Of a stretch of DNA of 64,000 nt, positions 9,011 to 16,413 are shown piece by piece. Numbering within the stretch: position 1 is the first letter of the stretch; the number at the start of each line of letters is the position of its first letter. Both the position numbers and the translations under genes were made by a program. This DNA is from Bacteroidota bacterium (lineage in GTDB: Bacteria; Bacteroidota; Ignavibacteria; Kapaibacteriales; Kapaibacteriaceae), in contig JAFDZT010000001.1 of NCBI GenBank assembly GCA_018266735.1, forward strand, positions 279,314-343,313, in the 5' to 3' direction. The notes below the pieces were generated by a model. The model made no database searches. It was given only the letters and a program-made list of their open reading frames with translations, and was not told the DNA's origin.

Positions 9011-10534
9011 GTGATCGCTGTGCTAACGGTGATGTCGATCATCGTTCCCGCGTATGGTCAATCGAATTCGACCATTGCCCAGCTACTGCAATGGATCAAG
9101 CCTTCTCAAGCGCCATTTGCGAGGTTGGCTAATAGGCCCGTTGCGTTCTGTGTGATGTCGGACGACGGAAATTCTCAGCAGGTACTGCGTGCACTGCAAG
9201 AGTTCAGAAAGACACCTGCTTCGCAGGGAATAGAGGTAGTTGCCGTATGGTATGCCGTGGGGCCGCGCATGCTTGACTCGCTCACGGCACGGGCGGCGTT
9301 TCTCGATCTGATCGCATATGACCATCGCCGAGACGTTTACGGTTATTCAACGAGATCCAAGACGCTACCGTATCTGCTTCTTGCAGATACTTCGCATGCG
9401 GTCGTGTGGGAGGGCACCGCAGATGCAACCATCGACGGGGTCCTCCAAGCGTTCGCACTGTTCGGTCAACTGCCACCCGACCCTTCACGTCCACTGTCTA
9501 CCGAAGCTGTGAGCGGACTCTCGCTCCGCATTCAACCTGCATCAACTGTCCCATCGCGACCACTCAACGGCACCACTTCGGATCACAGCCGGCGATGGGT
9601 TCGTGGTGCCAATGCACCCGACGCCGTTGGTGCGATCGTTTCGTACATGTATCCAGATGCTGATGTTCATGTGCATTATGCTCACAGTGGCACTGGTAGG
9701 TTCGATATCGACCTCACCTCGACGAGCGAGGAGCTTTGTTATCGAAAACGTGATTCCATCGTGCGTCTTCTCGACAGTGCACTTGGTACGATCACCGACG
9801 TTTCGATCCATTCCTACATTCGTCATGCACTCATGCTCATGAATCCACTCGAGCTCGACCGCTATCGCTCTGACAGTGGCATCACGATCCGAGAGTTCTC
9901 CGAACACTATCGCGATAGGTTCTTCGAGACGATTGTGGTCGATCCTTCTGTTCCGTTCGATGTTCGCTATGACATTCCGAGATCGTTCGATTGGCGGGAT
10001 ACCGTCGTTGCGAATCTCAAGTCAATGGGATTGGAGTTCCACATGCAAGCCGGTAAGGCAACTTCGATCGTTGTGCGAAACGCGACCACGCCTGAGTCCG
10101 AAGTGATCTACCTCTTGAAACGAACGCACGTTATCCCAACGTTCAGTGCAACAGCGTATGCTGCTTCCGACAAGGCTTGGTATGGCGGCGAGGCAGGAGT
10201 CAACGTTGGCCTCCTTTCGAGCGGACATGGATTCCATGGTTTCTATGCGTGGCGAGGATGCGTCGAAGTCCTTTCTGATGGGAGCTCCGTCATTGGTGGC
10301 ATCAATGCCGGCGTCGACCTCAGCTCGATCTTCGTCATGCGTCTGCGCGGCGGCATCTACTCAGACTTCCATACTGCAACAACACTTATGGTCATGCCGG
10401 AGCTCGGATTCTCCTTCTGGGGCAGATATGCCTTCACAGTTGGTGGTATGATCCCCATCTTGGGAGCGCAAGTTCTCCCTCCAAGCATACGATGCAGCTT
10501 AACGTGGAATGTGTTGCCAATAGGTGCGCATTAG
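9011..10534 (+). CDS. Secreted protein with thioredoxin-like N-terminus and beta-rich C-terminus
   Basis: 507 residues from GTG 9011, 5 bp after the OmpA gene, so the third gene of the operon. A signal peptide ends near AYG-Q (residue 16). Residues of about 35-150 follow a thioredoxin-like pattern: RPVAFCVMS strand, helix, IEVVAVWYA strand, then TLPYLLLAD with the cis-Pro-type turn. No CxxC is present, so thiol-disulfide catalysis is unlikely. The C-terminal 150 residues alternate in a way that suggests beta strands or a small barrel. I do not recognise the family. The context suggests a periplasmic or outer-membrane assembly factor for the two upstream proteins. Confidence 0.7.
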   Translation: MIAVLTVMSIIVPAYGQSNSTIAQLLQWIKPSQAPFARLANRPVAFCVMSDDGNSQQVLRALQEFRKTPASQGIEVVAVWYAVGPRMLDSLTARAAFLDLIAYDHRRDVYGYSTRSKTLPYLLLADTSHAVVWEGTADATIDGVLQAFALFGQLPPDPSRPLSTEAVSGLSLRIQPASTVPSRPLNGTTSDHSRRWVRGANAPDAVGAIVSYMYPDADVHVHYAHSGTGRFDIDLTSTSEELCYRKRDSIVRLLDSALGTITDVSIHSYIRHALMLMNPLELDRYRSDSGITIREFSEHYRDRFFETIVVDPSVPFDVRYDIPRSFDWRDTVVANLKSMGLEFHMQAGKATSIVVRNATTPESEVIYLLKRTHVIPTFSATAYAASDKAWYGGEAGVNVGLLSSGHGFHGFYAWRGCVEVLSDGSSVIGGINAGVDLSSIFVMRLRGGIYSDFHTATTLMVMPELGFSFWGRYAFTVGGMIPILGAQVLPPSIRCSLTWNVLPIGAH

Positions 10535-10568
10535 TAGCGTCAGTGCCTCATTCGATTCGCGTTTCCCG

Positions 10569-10597
10569 CTGCAACAGATTCAGCGCACATGTTGCAG
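10569..10597. terminator. Stem-loop between convergent genes
   Basis: An 8-bp perfect inverted repeat (CTGCAACA / TGTTGCAG) with a 13-nt loop lies in the 132-bp gap between the stops of the convergent genes at 10534 and 10667. There is no clear U-tract. It may be a weak bidirectional terminator. Confidence 0.35.
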
Positions 10598-10666
10598 TTG
10601 ATATACGAGTATCCCGCAATCGAGAGTTGGACACGCTCCGACGTCATTTGAAGTGGGCGACGATCT

Positions 10667-12958
10667 CTAGCAGTCTTCAACAAGTAGCATTTGCGTATTG
10701 CTTCGAGAACCAGTTGAAACCTTTAGAATGTAGACTCCCGGTGAAAGCCACTCCTCGAATGTCAAACTTCCATCGAACGCCGCTTGGGCTGAATGTGTCA
10801 ACCTTAGTCGAACTTTGCCAACGATGTCATACACCTCAATCTCGAATGGAGATGTAGACGGCTGTTTTACATTTACATGCAACAAACGTTGCGAGCACTC
10901 ATACCATGAAGCTCTCAGCCGGAGCTCGCCGTGCTCGTCTGGCGCCGATGATGCAAGAGTATCAACCGGATACAACATCAATCCGTCACGCAATGTTGCA
11001 ACTGCTATGTTGTGATTCAACGTCGCTATTGCAGAGGGGACGCCTGCGAGGATATGCGTTGTCGTCATGTTTCGCAGATCGACAACAGCGACAGTATCAT
11101 GCACATTGCTATACATAGCAACATGGTCTTCATCTATGACGGTAGTGAAATTGTACGTGGAGATCCCGTCAGAACCACCGCTGAGGCGGACGACCTTGCT
11201 TCTTTTACCATAGTAGGCAAATTGATCAGGCTGAACTAGACTGGACGCTGGATATCTATCGTAGCCGAACATGAGCGCCACATTGTCGTAGCACTCTCCG
11301 GACGCAGACAATCTACGATGTTCTCCAAGCTCAGAATCATCCAAATGTACCCATTTGCTGTCGGCAATCTGAAACACGCCACCGTTCATTGAAACTCCGT
11401 TCCCGATCGACCTATCTACACCGCTCGCCAAGCAGATCAACGAACCATTCACAAATCCAAGTGGGTACCCCTCAAGTAGCGCTGTTGCGGGCGTTCTGTC
11501 AAAGGTGGGAAGGCCATCCTGAACGAGGTACTTGTTGTTGGTATCTCGTAGCTGTCGAACCTCAATACCGTTTTGAGATGCGCCTGAGTATACTTCGGTT
11601 TCTGTAATGAACTGCGGATCTCTCCAATAGTCGGATCTTCGATTAACGATAACAGTATCTCGAATGTTCTCATTGAACCATACGTGGTATCGGTTTGTGT
11701 TTGTTACAAGGACGCTTCCGTTGGGTGAGGCGATCAAATTTGTTATCCGTTTCGAAGAATATGTCACGAATGTATCGAGACGGGCCCGGCCAAAGACGTC
11801 GATTCGGTACAGACCCTGCTGCTCCACGTATGCGGCCAGACCACGGTCGTATCTGCTCAACCGTCTCGCCAAATATGTTTCGGGGGTCATGACGATGTTG
11901 AAGACCCTTCCGGAATGCGGCTCGATCAATTGGTTCACACCGTTGCCGCTCACCAGTACTCTTGACTCGTTTGCGTTTGCCACTGTGCCGACATATGGGA
12001 TGATGTGCCTGTGCGGTACGTCGGACGTGAGATTTCGTACCACGGTCGTATCGTTGACAAGAATGAGTTTGGTCGCACGTCGCGCAGTATCTACATCGAT
12101 GATGACGGCACTGTCGCCTGCCCAGATGTCTACAGTGATCTTGTGCAGACTGTCCATCAGTATCTGACGAAACGTTCGGCCGCTGTCTCGCGAACTCCAG
12201 GCTCCCGTTTGGCTCCATGTATACAGCACGTTGCCGCACTGCCTGACGGACGTCAGTCCTTCATACCTCAACCCCTTGATCCAGACGTCCGAACCGATTT
12301 GTAGTCGACGTATACCGCGGGGCTCAACGGCGACGATACTTCCGTCGTCCAACACCACAACGGCCGATATCACCGGATTCGTTTTGGGTTGGGTGGGGGT
12401 CGGGATCGGATCCATGTCAGCTACCGGGATCCACGTGTCGCCGTCATCCAACGTGCGCAGAAGTTGATACACGTCGCCGGTCTTGTCGCTCCATGCAGAC
12501 GTGATCACAACGGTCGAGTGCCGACTGCTCGAAACTCCAGTGCAGTGGTAAGAACTATAGAGTGGTGAGCTCAACACCAAGGGACTCGACCATCGGCCGC
12601 TGGTCAGATCGAGCTTTCGCAGCTGCAATCCCTTTACCGACTCGACCCACAGCTGATTCCTGACGGAGTCAATATAAGCCGTCCTCTTGCCTGCACCTCC
12701 CCAACGCCGGTTGTCGATCAACGGCTCCGTCAATTCATCCGACGTATCGATCGCCACGAATGAACCACCGCCATCGCGTGACAGATAGAGTCGGTTCGCC
12801 GCCGTACGCGCAAACACAAATCCTTTGCCACTCGAAACGGTAGATGTCACCGCCGAAGGTATTCCCTTGACTGCCGTCTGACCGTATCCGCAGACAATGC
12901 TGACTGCCGAAAAGATCAGACAGACGGCTCCCAATTTGACGGCGTGGTTCATCGACAT
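10667..12958 (-). CDS. Secreted beta-propeller (BNR/YCF48-like) protein with T9SS tail
   Basis: 763 residues from ATG 12958 (a second ATG at 12952 is equally possible). The signal peptide ends near CGYG-Q. Several repeats carry S-x-D-x-G-x-T/S-(W/F) Asp-box motifs (SRDGGGSFV, LDDGDTWI, SRDSGRTF), the signature of BNR/YCF48-type propellers. The last 80 residues form a Por sorting domain (PFEIEVYDIVGK, SPGVYILKV). Nothing indicates sialidase activity, since no RIP motif or catalytic Tyr/Glu arrangement is visible. It is probably a surface or secreted structural protein. The region is visibly AT-richer than its neighbours, which may mean recent acquisition. Confidence 0.8.
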   Translation of the reverse strand: MSMNHAVKLGAVCLIFSAVSIVCGYGQTAVKGIPSAVTSTVSSGKGFVFARTAANRLYLSRDGGGSFVAIDTSDELTEPLIDNRRWGGAGKRTAYIDSVRNQLWVESVKGLQLRKLDLTSGRWSSPLVLSSPLYSSYHCTGVSSSRHSTVVITSAWSDKTGDVYQLLRTLDDGDTWIPVADMDPIPTPTQPKTNPVISAVVVLDDGSIVAVEPRGIRRLQIGSDVWIKGLRYEGLTSVRQCGNVLYTWSQTGAWSSRDSGRTFRQILMDSLHKITVDIWAGDSAVIIDVDTARRATKLILVNDTTVVRNLTSDVPHRHIIPYVGTVANANESRVLVSGNGVNQLIEPHSGRVFNIVMTPETYLARRLSRYDRGLAAYVEQQGLYRIDVFGRARLDTFVTYSSKRITNLIASPNGSVLVTNTNRYHVWFNENIRDTVIVNRRSDYWRDPQFITETEVYSGASQNGIEVRQLRDTNNKYLVQDGLPTFDRTPATALLEGYPLGFVNGSLICLASGVDRSIGNGVSMNGGVFQIADSKWVHLDDSELGEHRRLSASGECYDNVALMFGYDRYPASSLVQPDQFAYYGKRSKVVRLSGGSDGISTYNFTTVIDEDHVAMYSNVHDTVAVVDLRNMTTTHILAGVPSAIATLNHNIAVATLRDGLMLYPVDTLASSAPDEHGELRLRASWYECSQRLLHVNVKQPSTSPFEIEVYDIVGKVRLRLTHSAQAAFDGSLTFEEWLSPGVYILKVSTGSRSNTQMLLVEDC

Positions 12959-13038
12959 TCACGCTTTGTGGACATTTGGTAAACGAAGATAGCGCACTCT
13001 CTTGTTCTTGATTCTCAGTTATTGGCTCGCATACACCA

Positions 13039-13052
13039 CTTTTTGTAGGTTG
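13039..13052 (+). promoter_or_regulatory. Conserved 14-nt upstream element, copy 1
   Basis: CTTTTTGTAGGTTG lies 32 nt before the DUF899 start at 13085. The identical 14-mer occurs 34 nt before the paralogous start at 15170, although the surrounding leaders differ. Its TAGGTTG core is one T short of the Bacteroidota -7 consensus TAnnTTTG. It is a probable shared promoter element. Confidence 0.45.
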
Positions 13053-13084
13053 TCATTCGATTTCATTCGTAACCGGAGATGCCA

Positions 13085-13663
13085 ATGTCGTTTTCCTCTG
13101 ACGCAGACCTCGCAGCTCTCTACAGAGAGTCCATGGATGTTCGCAAACGACTCGTTGCGGCATTGAAGTCACGTGCGATCACGCTCGACCGAACGTACGT
13201 GTTCACCGAGGGCGAGAGTACGCCCGTGTCGTTAAGCGAGCTGTTCGGCGCCAAGGACGACCTGATCGTGATCCATAACATGGGTCGGTCGTGCAACTAC
13301 TGCTCGTTATGGGCTGATGGTTTGAATGGAGTGCTCGATCACATACGTACGCGGACGAGCGTTGTGCTGATGAATGCAGACTCTGCCACGGCCCAGCGCG
13401 AGATCGCACAAGAGCGCGGATGGAAGTTCCGCATGATCCGTGATACGGAAGGTGCATTCACCGATGACATGGGCTTCCGCACGGAGCATGAAGGGAAGAA
13501 GTACCTGCAACCCGGATACTCGGTGTTCCATCGCAACGACGATGGGACGATCACACGCACAGGCTACGATGCCTTTGGTCCGGGTGACGTGTACATGGGC
13601 GTCTTCCACATGTTCGACATGCTCGCTGATGGCGGCGAGGGATGGCAGCCGAGGACGTCATAA
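13085..13663 (+). CDS. DUF899-family thioredoxin-fold protein, copy 1
   Basis: 192 residues of the DUF899 (AhpC/TSA-related thioredoxin fold) family, with L-I-V-I-H-N-M-G-R-S-C-N-Y-C-S-L-W-A-D-G at about residues 60-80, including a CNYC pair. The substrate is unknown; the family is cytosolic. I chose ATG 13085 over ATG 13079 because CGGAG is well spaced only for 13085 and because it gives exactly the same length (579 bp) as copy 2 at 15170-15748. The last 85 or so codons are almost identical to copy 2, while the first 100 differ at about 17 residues. Its TAA overlaps the dead start codon of the DUF2461 remnant. Confidence 0.9.
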   Translation: MSFSSDADLAALYRESMDVRKRLVAALKSRAITLDRTYVFTEGESTPVSLSELFGAKDDLIVIHNMGRSCNYCSLWADGLNGVLDHIRTRTSVVLMNADSATAQREIAQERGWKFRMIRDTEGAFTDDMGFRTEHEGKKYLQPGYSVFHRNDDGTITRTGYDAFGPGDVYMGVFHMFDMLADGGEGWQPRTS

Positions 13664-13722
13664 GTGCACTCCCAAAAGAGTTCTGGTTCCCTGAGCACAA
13701 GGCATAGTACAGATCATTCGTG
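13660..13722 (+). pseudogene. Remnant of a DUF2461 gene (copy 1)
   Basis: The DNA right after the first DUF899 gene aligns with the start of the intact DUF2461 gene at 15745. The ATG has become ATA. Codons for S-A-L-P-K-E-F-W are kept. A 42-bp in-frame segment is missing between two TGG triplets. A TAG stop follows in EHKA-stop, and homology ends near 13722. The remaining 75 bp to the next gene show no further similarity. This is a decayed duplicate of the DUF2461 gene. Confidence 0.8.
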
Positions 13723-13798
13723 ATATGGATCCAATGATACGTCGCTCAGTACGCACTGAGTACCGCAGCGTTTGATGTAGACATGCGTGATGTTTCGT

Positions 13799-15010
13799 TC
13801 ACGGACGCAGGACGACAGAAGTCCGATCTCCTACTCGAACCATGTAGAGGCCGGGAGCAAAGCCTTCTGTTGCGATCTGCGTTGTGCCCTGGATCTGTGC
13901 AGTCCATACCGCCACGCCGTGCACGTTATAGATCGCTATTGGGGAAGGGGTTGTACTGTGTAGCGTGAGCACATCTCCAACAGTGTACATCGTTCGGAGA
14001 TCATCACTCGATGTATGCTCTGCTACGGATGTTGTTTGTTGGGCGCGATACCACAGCTGTGCCAATGGATCTGTTGAGAAGAATGCATGGATCCGTGCAC
14101 CGGACTTCTCTTCACCAAGTGGCGAGAGGTGAAGTCCATCACCAGAGAAATCGTCACAATGCCAGAACAGACCATCTAGCTTCGGTGTTGTACCATCGGC
14201 CCAATTGTCTGTGCACCACATGAGAGCAGGCAGACTTGCGGCTTCGCCTGTGAAGCCATACCCCGGAGTGCCAACGATCTGTCGCTCGATGAGGAACTTG
14301 ATCGCCCAACCATTGAGATGATCGCGTGGAGAGAGCAGTCCTCTTCCCGCAAGTGCAGTGGCCGGATCGATGTATCCCGCATATGAACGCGAAGAAAAGT
14401 AGATCACCCGAAGGTTGGGATACAACGTGTGCATCGTTGTGCACAGTGTGAACAGGTCATCGGCAAGAGCCTGTGCGGCGCCCGGGAACGTCGTATCCGC
14501 TGTCTGCGTGTTATCTGTTTCGATCCACGCCAATTGAACCTGAGCTGCGTTGCATCCAATGGAGTCGAGAACGTGTGTGGCATTCTTCCAGTAGTTGTCC
14601 GATGGTTGATTCATCTTCTGCACACCTTGCCCGCCAACACATGTATTCGCAAACGTCAACGTTGCGTTCCGCGCTGGATCAGCTGTTGCAAGAGCAACGA
14701 ATGCATTGAACTCCGTGCGTGGATTCGATGCGCCAACACCGATCATCACGATCTTGCCGTTGGTGAGATCTACTGAACCATCGAGTGATCGCGGCACAAT
14801 GGCATCAATGACGTTCTCATAGTGTGACATCATATCCGAAGGCGGCAGGGATCGTCCTTCAGGATAGAGTCCTCCACGTATTCCCTTCCACGTGGAGTTC
14901 GACATGTCAGATACCGGCAGCCGCCCGAGTGGTGGCCGCGAACAGTCCTTTTGGGCGATCACGATATGCGTGCATGCCAGGACAGCGAGGAGTGGGATGT
15001 AGGTTCTCAT
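13799..15010 (-). CDS. Secreted SGNH-hydrolase-like protein with T9SS tail
   Basis: 403 residues from ATG 15010 (M-R-T-Y-I-P; a longer frame adds seven non-signal residues). The signal peptide ends near VIA-Q. The block KIVMIGVGASN (near residue 85), an internal GNxx-like segment and D-G-L-H-L-S near residue 310 fit an SGNH/GDSL esterase fold with a C-terminal Asp-His pair, but the first block lacks a plain GDS. The C-terminal 75 residues form a short Por sorting domain (SPIAIYNVHGVAVW, APGLYMVRV). The substrate is unknown. It lies on the opposite strand between the two DUF899 copies, so it was either part of the duplicated segment or inserted afterwards. Confidence 0.7.
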   Translation of the reverse strand: MRTYIPLLAVLACTHIVIAQKDCSRPPLGRLPVSDMSNSTWKGIRGGLYPEGRSLPPSDMMSHYENVIDAIVPRSLDGSVDLTNGKIVMIGVGASNPRTEFNAFVALATADPARNATLTFANTCVGGQGVQKMNQPSDNYWKNATHVLDSIGCNAAQVQLAWIETDNTQTADTTFPGAAQALADDLFTLCTTMHTLYPNLRVIYFSSRSYAGYIDPATALAGRGLLSPRDHLNGWAIKFLIERQIVGTPGYGFTGEAASLPALMWCTDNWADGTTPKLDGLFWHCDDFSGDGLHLSPLGEEKSGARIHAFFSTDPLAQLWYRAQQTTSVAEHTSSDDLRTMYTVGDVLTLHSTTPSPIAIYNVHGVAVWTAQIQGTTQIATEGFAPGLYMVRVGDRTSVVLRP

Positions 15011-15121
15011 GATGCGCCAAGAACTCAGCATACTGACCTATCGTTACAGTCTGTCTCACACGTATTCCTGACCAGCTCGAACTGGTATAGATGCCTGATA
15101 GGTGTACATACACGTGCATGT

Positions 15122-15135
15122 CTTTTTGTAGGTTG
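15122..15135 (+). promoter_or_regulatory. Conserved 14-nt upstream element, copy 2
   Basis: This is identical to 13039-13052 and lies 34 nt before the start at 15170. Conservation in an otherwise diverged leader argues for a function, probably as a promoter. Confidence 0.45.
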
Positions 15136-15169
15136 CGCTGTTGATTTATTTCTCCTTGGAGAGACAGAT

Positions 15170-15748
15170 ATGTCGATGATGCAGGACACAGAGCTGAACG
15201 CCCTCTACCGAGAGGCAATGGACGTACGCAACCGGCTCGTCGCCCTCTTGAAGTCGCGTGCGGTCACGCTCGACAGAACGTATGTGTTCACCGAGGGCGA
15301 GAGTACGCCTGTTTCACTAAGTGCGTTGTTCGGCGACAAGGATGATCTGATCGTGATCCACAACATGGGACGTTCATGCAACTACTGCTCGTTGTGGGCC
15401 GATGGTTTGAATGGCGTACTCGACCATTTGCTCACGCGAACGAGCGTCGTGTTGATGAATGCAGACTCGGCCGTGTCGCAGCGCGAGATCGCACAAGAGC
15501 GCGGATGGAAGTTCCGCATGATCCGTGATACGGAAGGTGCCTTCACCGATGACATGGGCTTCCGCACGGAGCACGAAGGGAAGAAGTATCTGCAGCCGGG
15601 ATACTCGGTGTTCCATCGCAACGACGATGGGACGATCACACGCACGGGCTACGATGCATTTGGTCCGGGAGATGTGTACATGGGCGTCTTCCACATGTTC
15701 GACATGCTCGCCGATGGCGGCGAGGGATGGCAGCCGAGGAAGTCATGA
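15170..15748 (+). CDS. DUF899-family thioredoxin-fold protein, copy 2
   Basis: 192 residues, paralogue of 13085-13663 with the same CNYC motif and the same length. GGAGAG 8 nt upstream supports ATG 15170; a longer in-frame extension to 14951 is not conserved. The C-terminal half is identical to copy 1 except for the second-last residue (K instead of T), with few silent changes, so the 3' halves have probably been homogenised. The stop overlaps the start of the DUF2461 gene (ATGA), so the pair is translationally coupled. The function is unknown. Confidence 0.92.
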   Translation: MSMMQDTELNALYREAMDVRNRLVALLKSRAVTLDRTYVFTEGESTPVSLSALFGDKDDLIVIHNMGRSCNYCSLWADGLNGVLDHLLTRTSVVLMNADSAVSQREIAQERGWKFRMIRDTEGAFTDDMGFRTEHEGKKYLQPGYSVFHRNDDGTITRTGYDAFGPGDVYMGVFHMFDMLADGGEGWQPRKS

Positions 15749-16407
15749 GTGCACTCCCGAAAGAGTTCTGGACGTTCTTCCGTCAGCTTGCCAAGAACAA
15801 CAACCGCGAGTGGTTCCATGAGCACAAGGCACAGTACGAATCGTTTGTGAAGAAGCCCTTTGCGGAGCTCACCGACGCGCTCATCGATGCCATTCGCGAT
15901 GTCGATCCTCAGATCCAGATCACGTCCAAAGAAGCACTGTTCCGCATCTATCGCGATGTGCGGTTCTCCAAGGACAAGACGCCATACACGCTCCATGCCT
16001 CTGCCATCATCTCTCCGTTCGGTCGGAAGAGCGAGGGCTATCCCGGCTTCTACATCCACGCTTCACCGGGAAAGAGCATGATCGGTGGTGGCGCTTACAT
16101 GCCCGACAAAGAGCAGCTTGCAACGTTGCGATCGTTGATCGCCGATGACCCTGCCGCCCTTCACTCCCTTCTCAAGGCAAAGCCGTTCAAGAAGTTCTAC
16201 GGCGAATTGCAAGGCGAGAAGAACAAGGTGTTGCCGGCGGAGTTCAAGGATGCGGCGAAGACAGAGCCCTTGATCGCCAACAAACAGTTCTACTACATGA
16301 CGGACGTGCCGGACGATGTGTTCTCATCGCCCGACACGATCAAACGTCTGATGCAGTATTATATGGCGGCACGACCGCTCAACGTTTATCTTCAGCAAGC
16401 CTTCTGA
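15745..16407 (+). CDS. DUF2461 family protein
   Basis: 220 residues of the DUF2461/TIGR02453 family. Typical blocks are F-W-x-F-F-R-Q-L-A-K-N-N-N-R-E-W-F near the N-terminus, the F-R-I-Y-R-D-V-R-F-S-K-D-K-T-P-Y block at about 65-85, and G-F-Y-I-H at about 100. The biochemical role is unknown and the protein is cytosolic. The start was chosen at ATG 15745, which overlaps the DUF899 stop. A frame extending to 15727 exists but reads the end of DUF899. The intact copy defines what was lost in the remnant at 13660. Confidence 0.92.
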   Translation: MSALPKEFWTFFRQLAKNNNREWFHEHKAQYESFVKKPFAELTDALIDAIRDVDPQIQITSKEALFRIYRDVRFSKDKTPYTLHASAIISPFGRKSEGYPGFYIHASPGKSMIGGGAYMPDKEQLATLRSLIADDPAALHSLLKAKPFKKFYGELQGEKNKVLPAEFKDAAKTEPLIANKQFYYMTDVPDDVFSSPDTIKRLMQYYMAARPLNVYLQQAF

Positions 16408-16413
16408 ACGAAG

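Noticed and set aside
10667..12958. Sialidase call for the Asp-box propeller
   Set aside because: Asp boxes occur in many propellers, and no catalytic residues of sialidases are visible.
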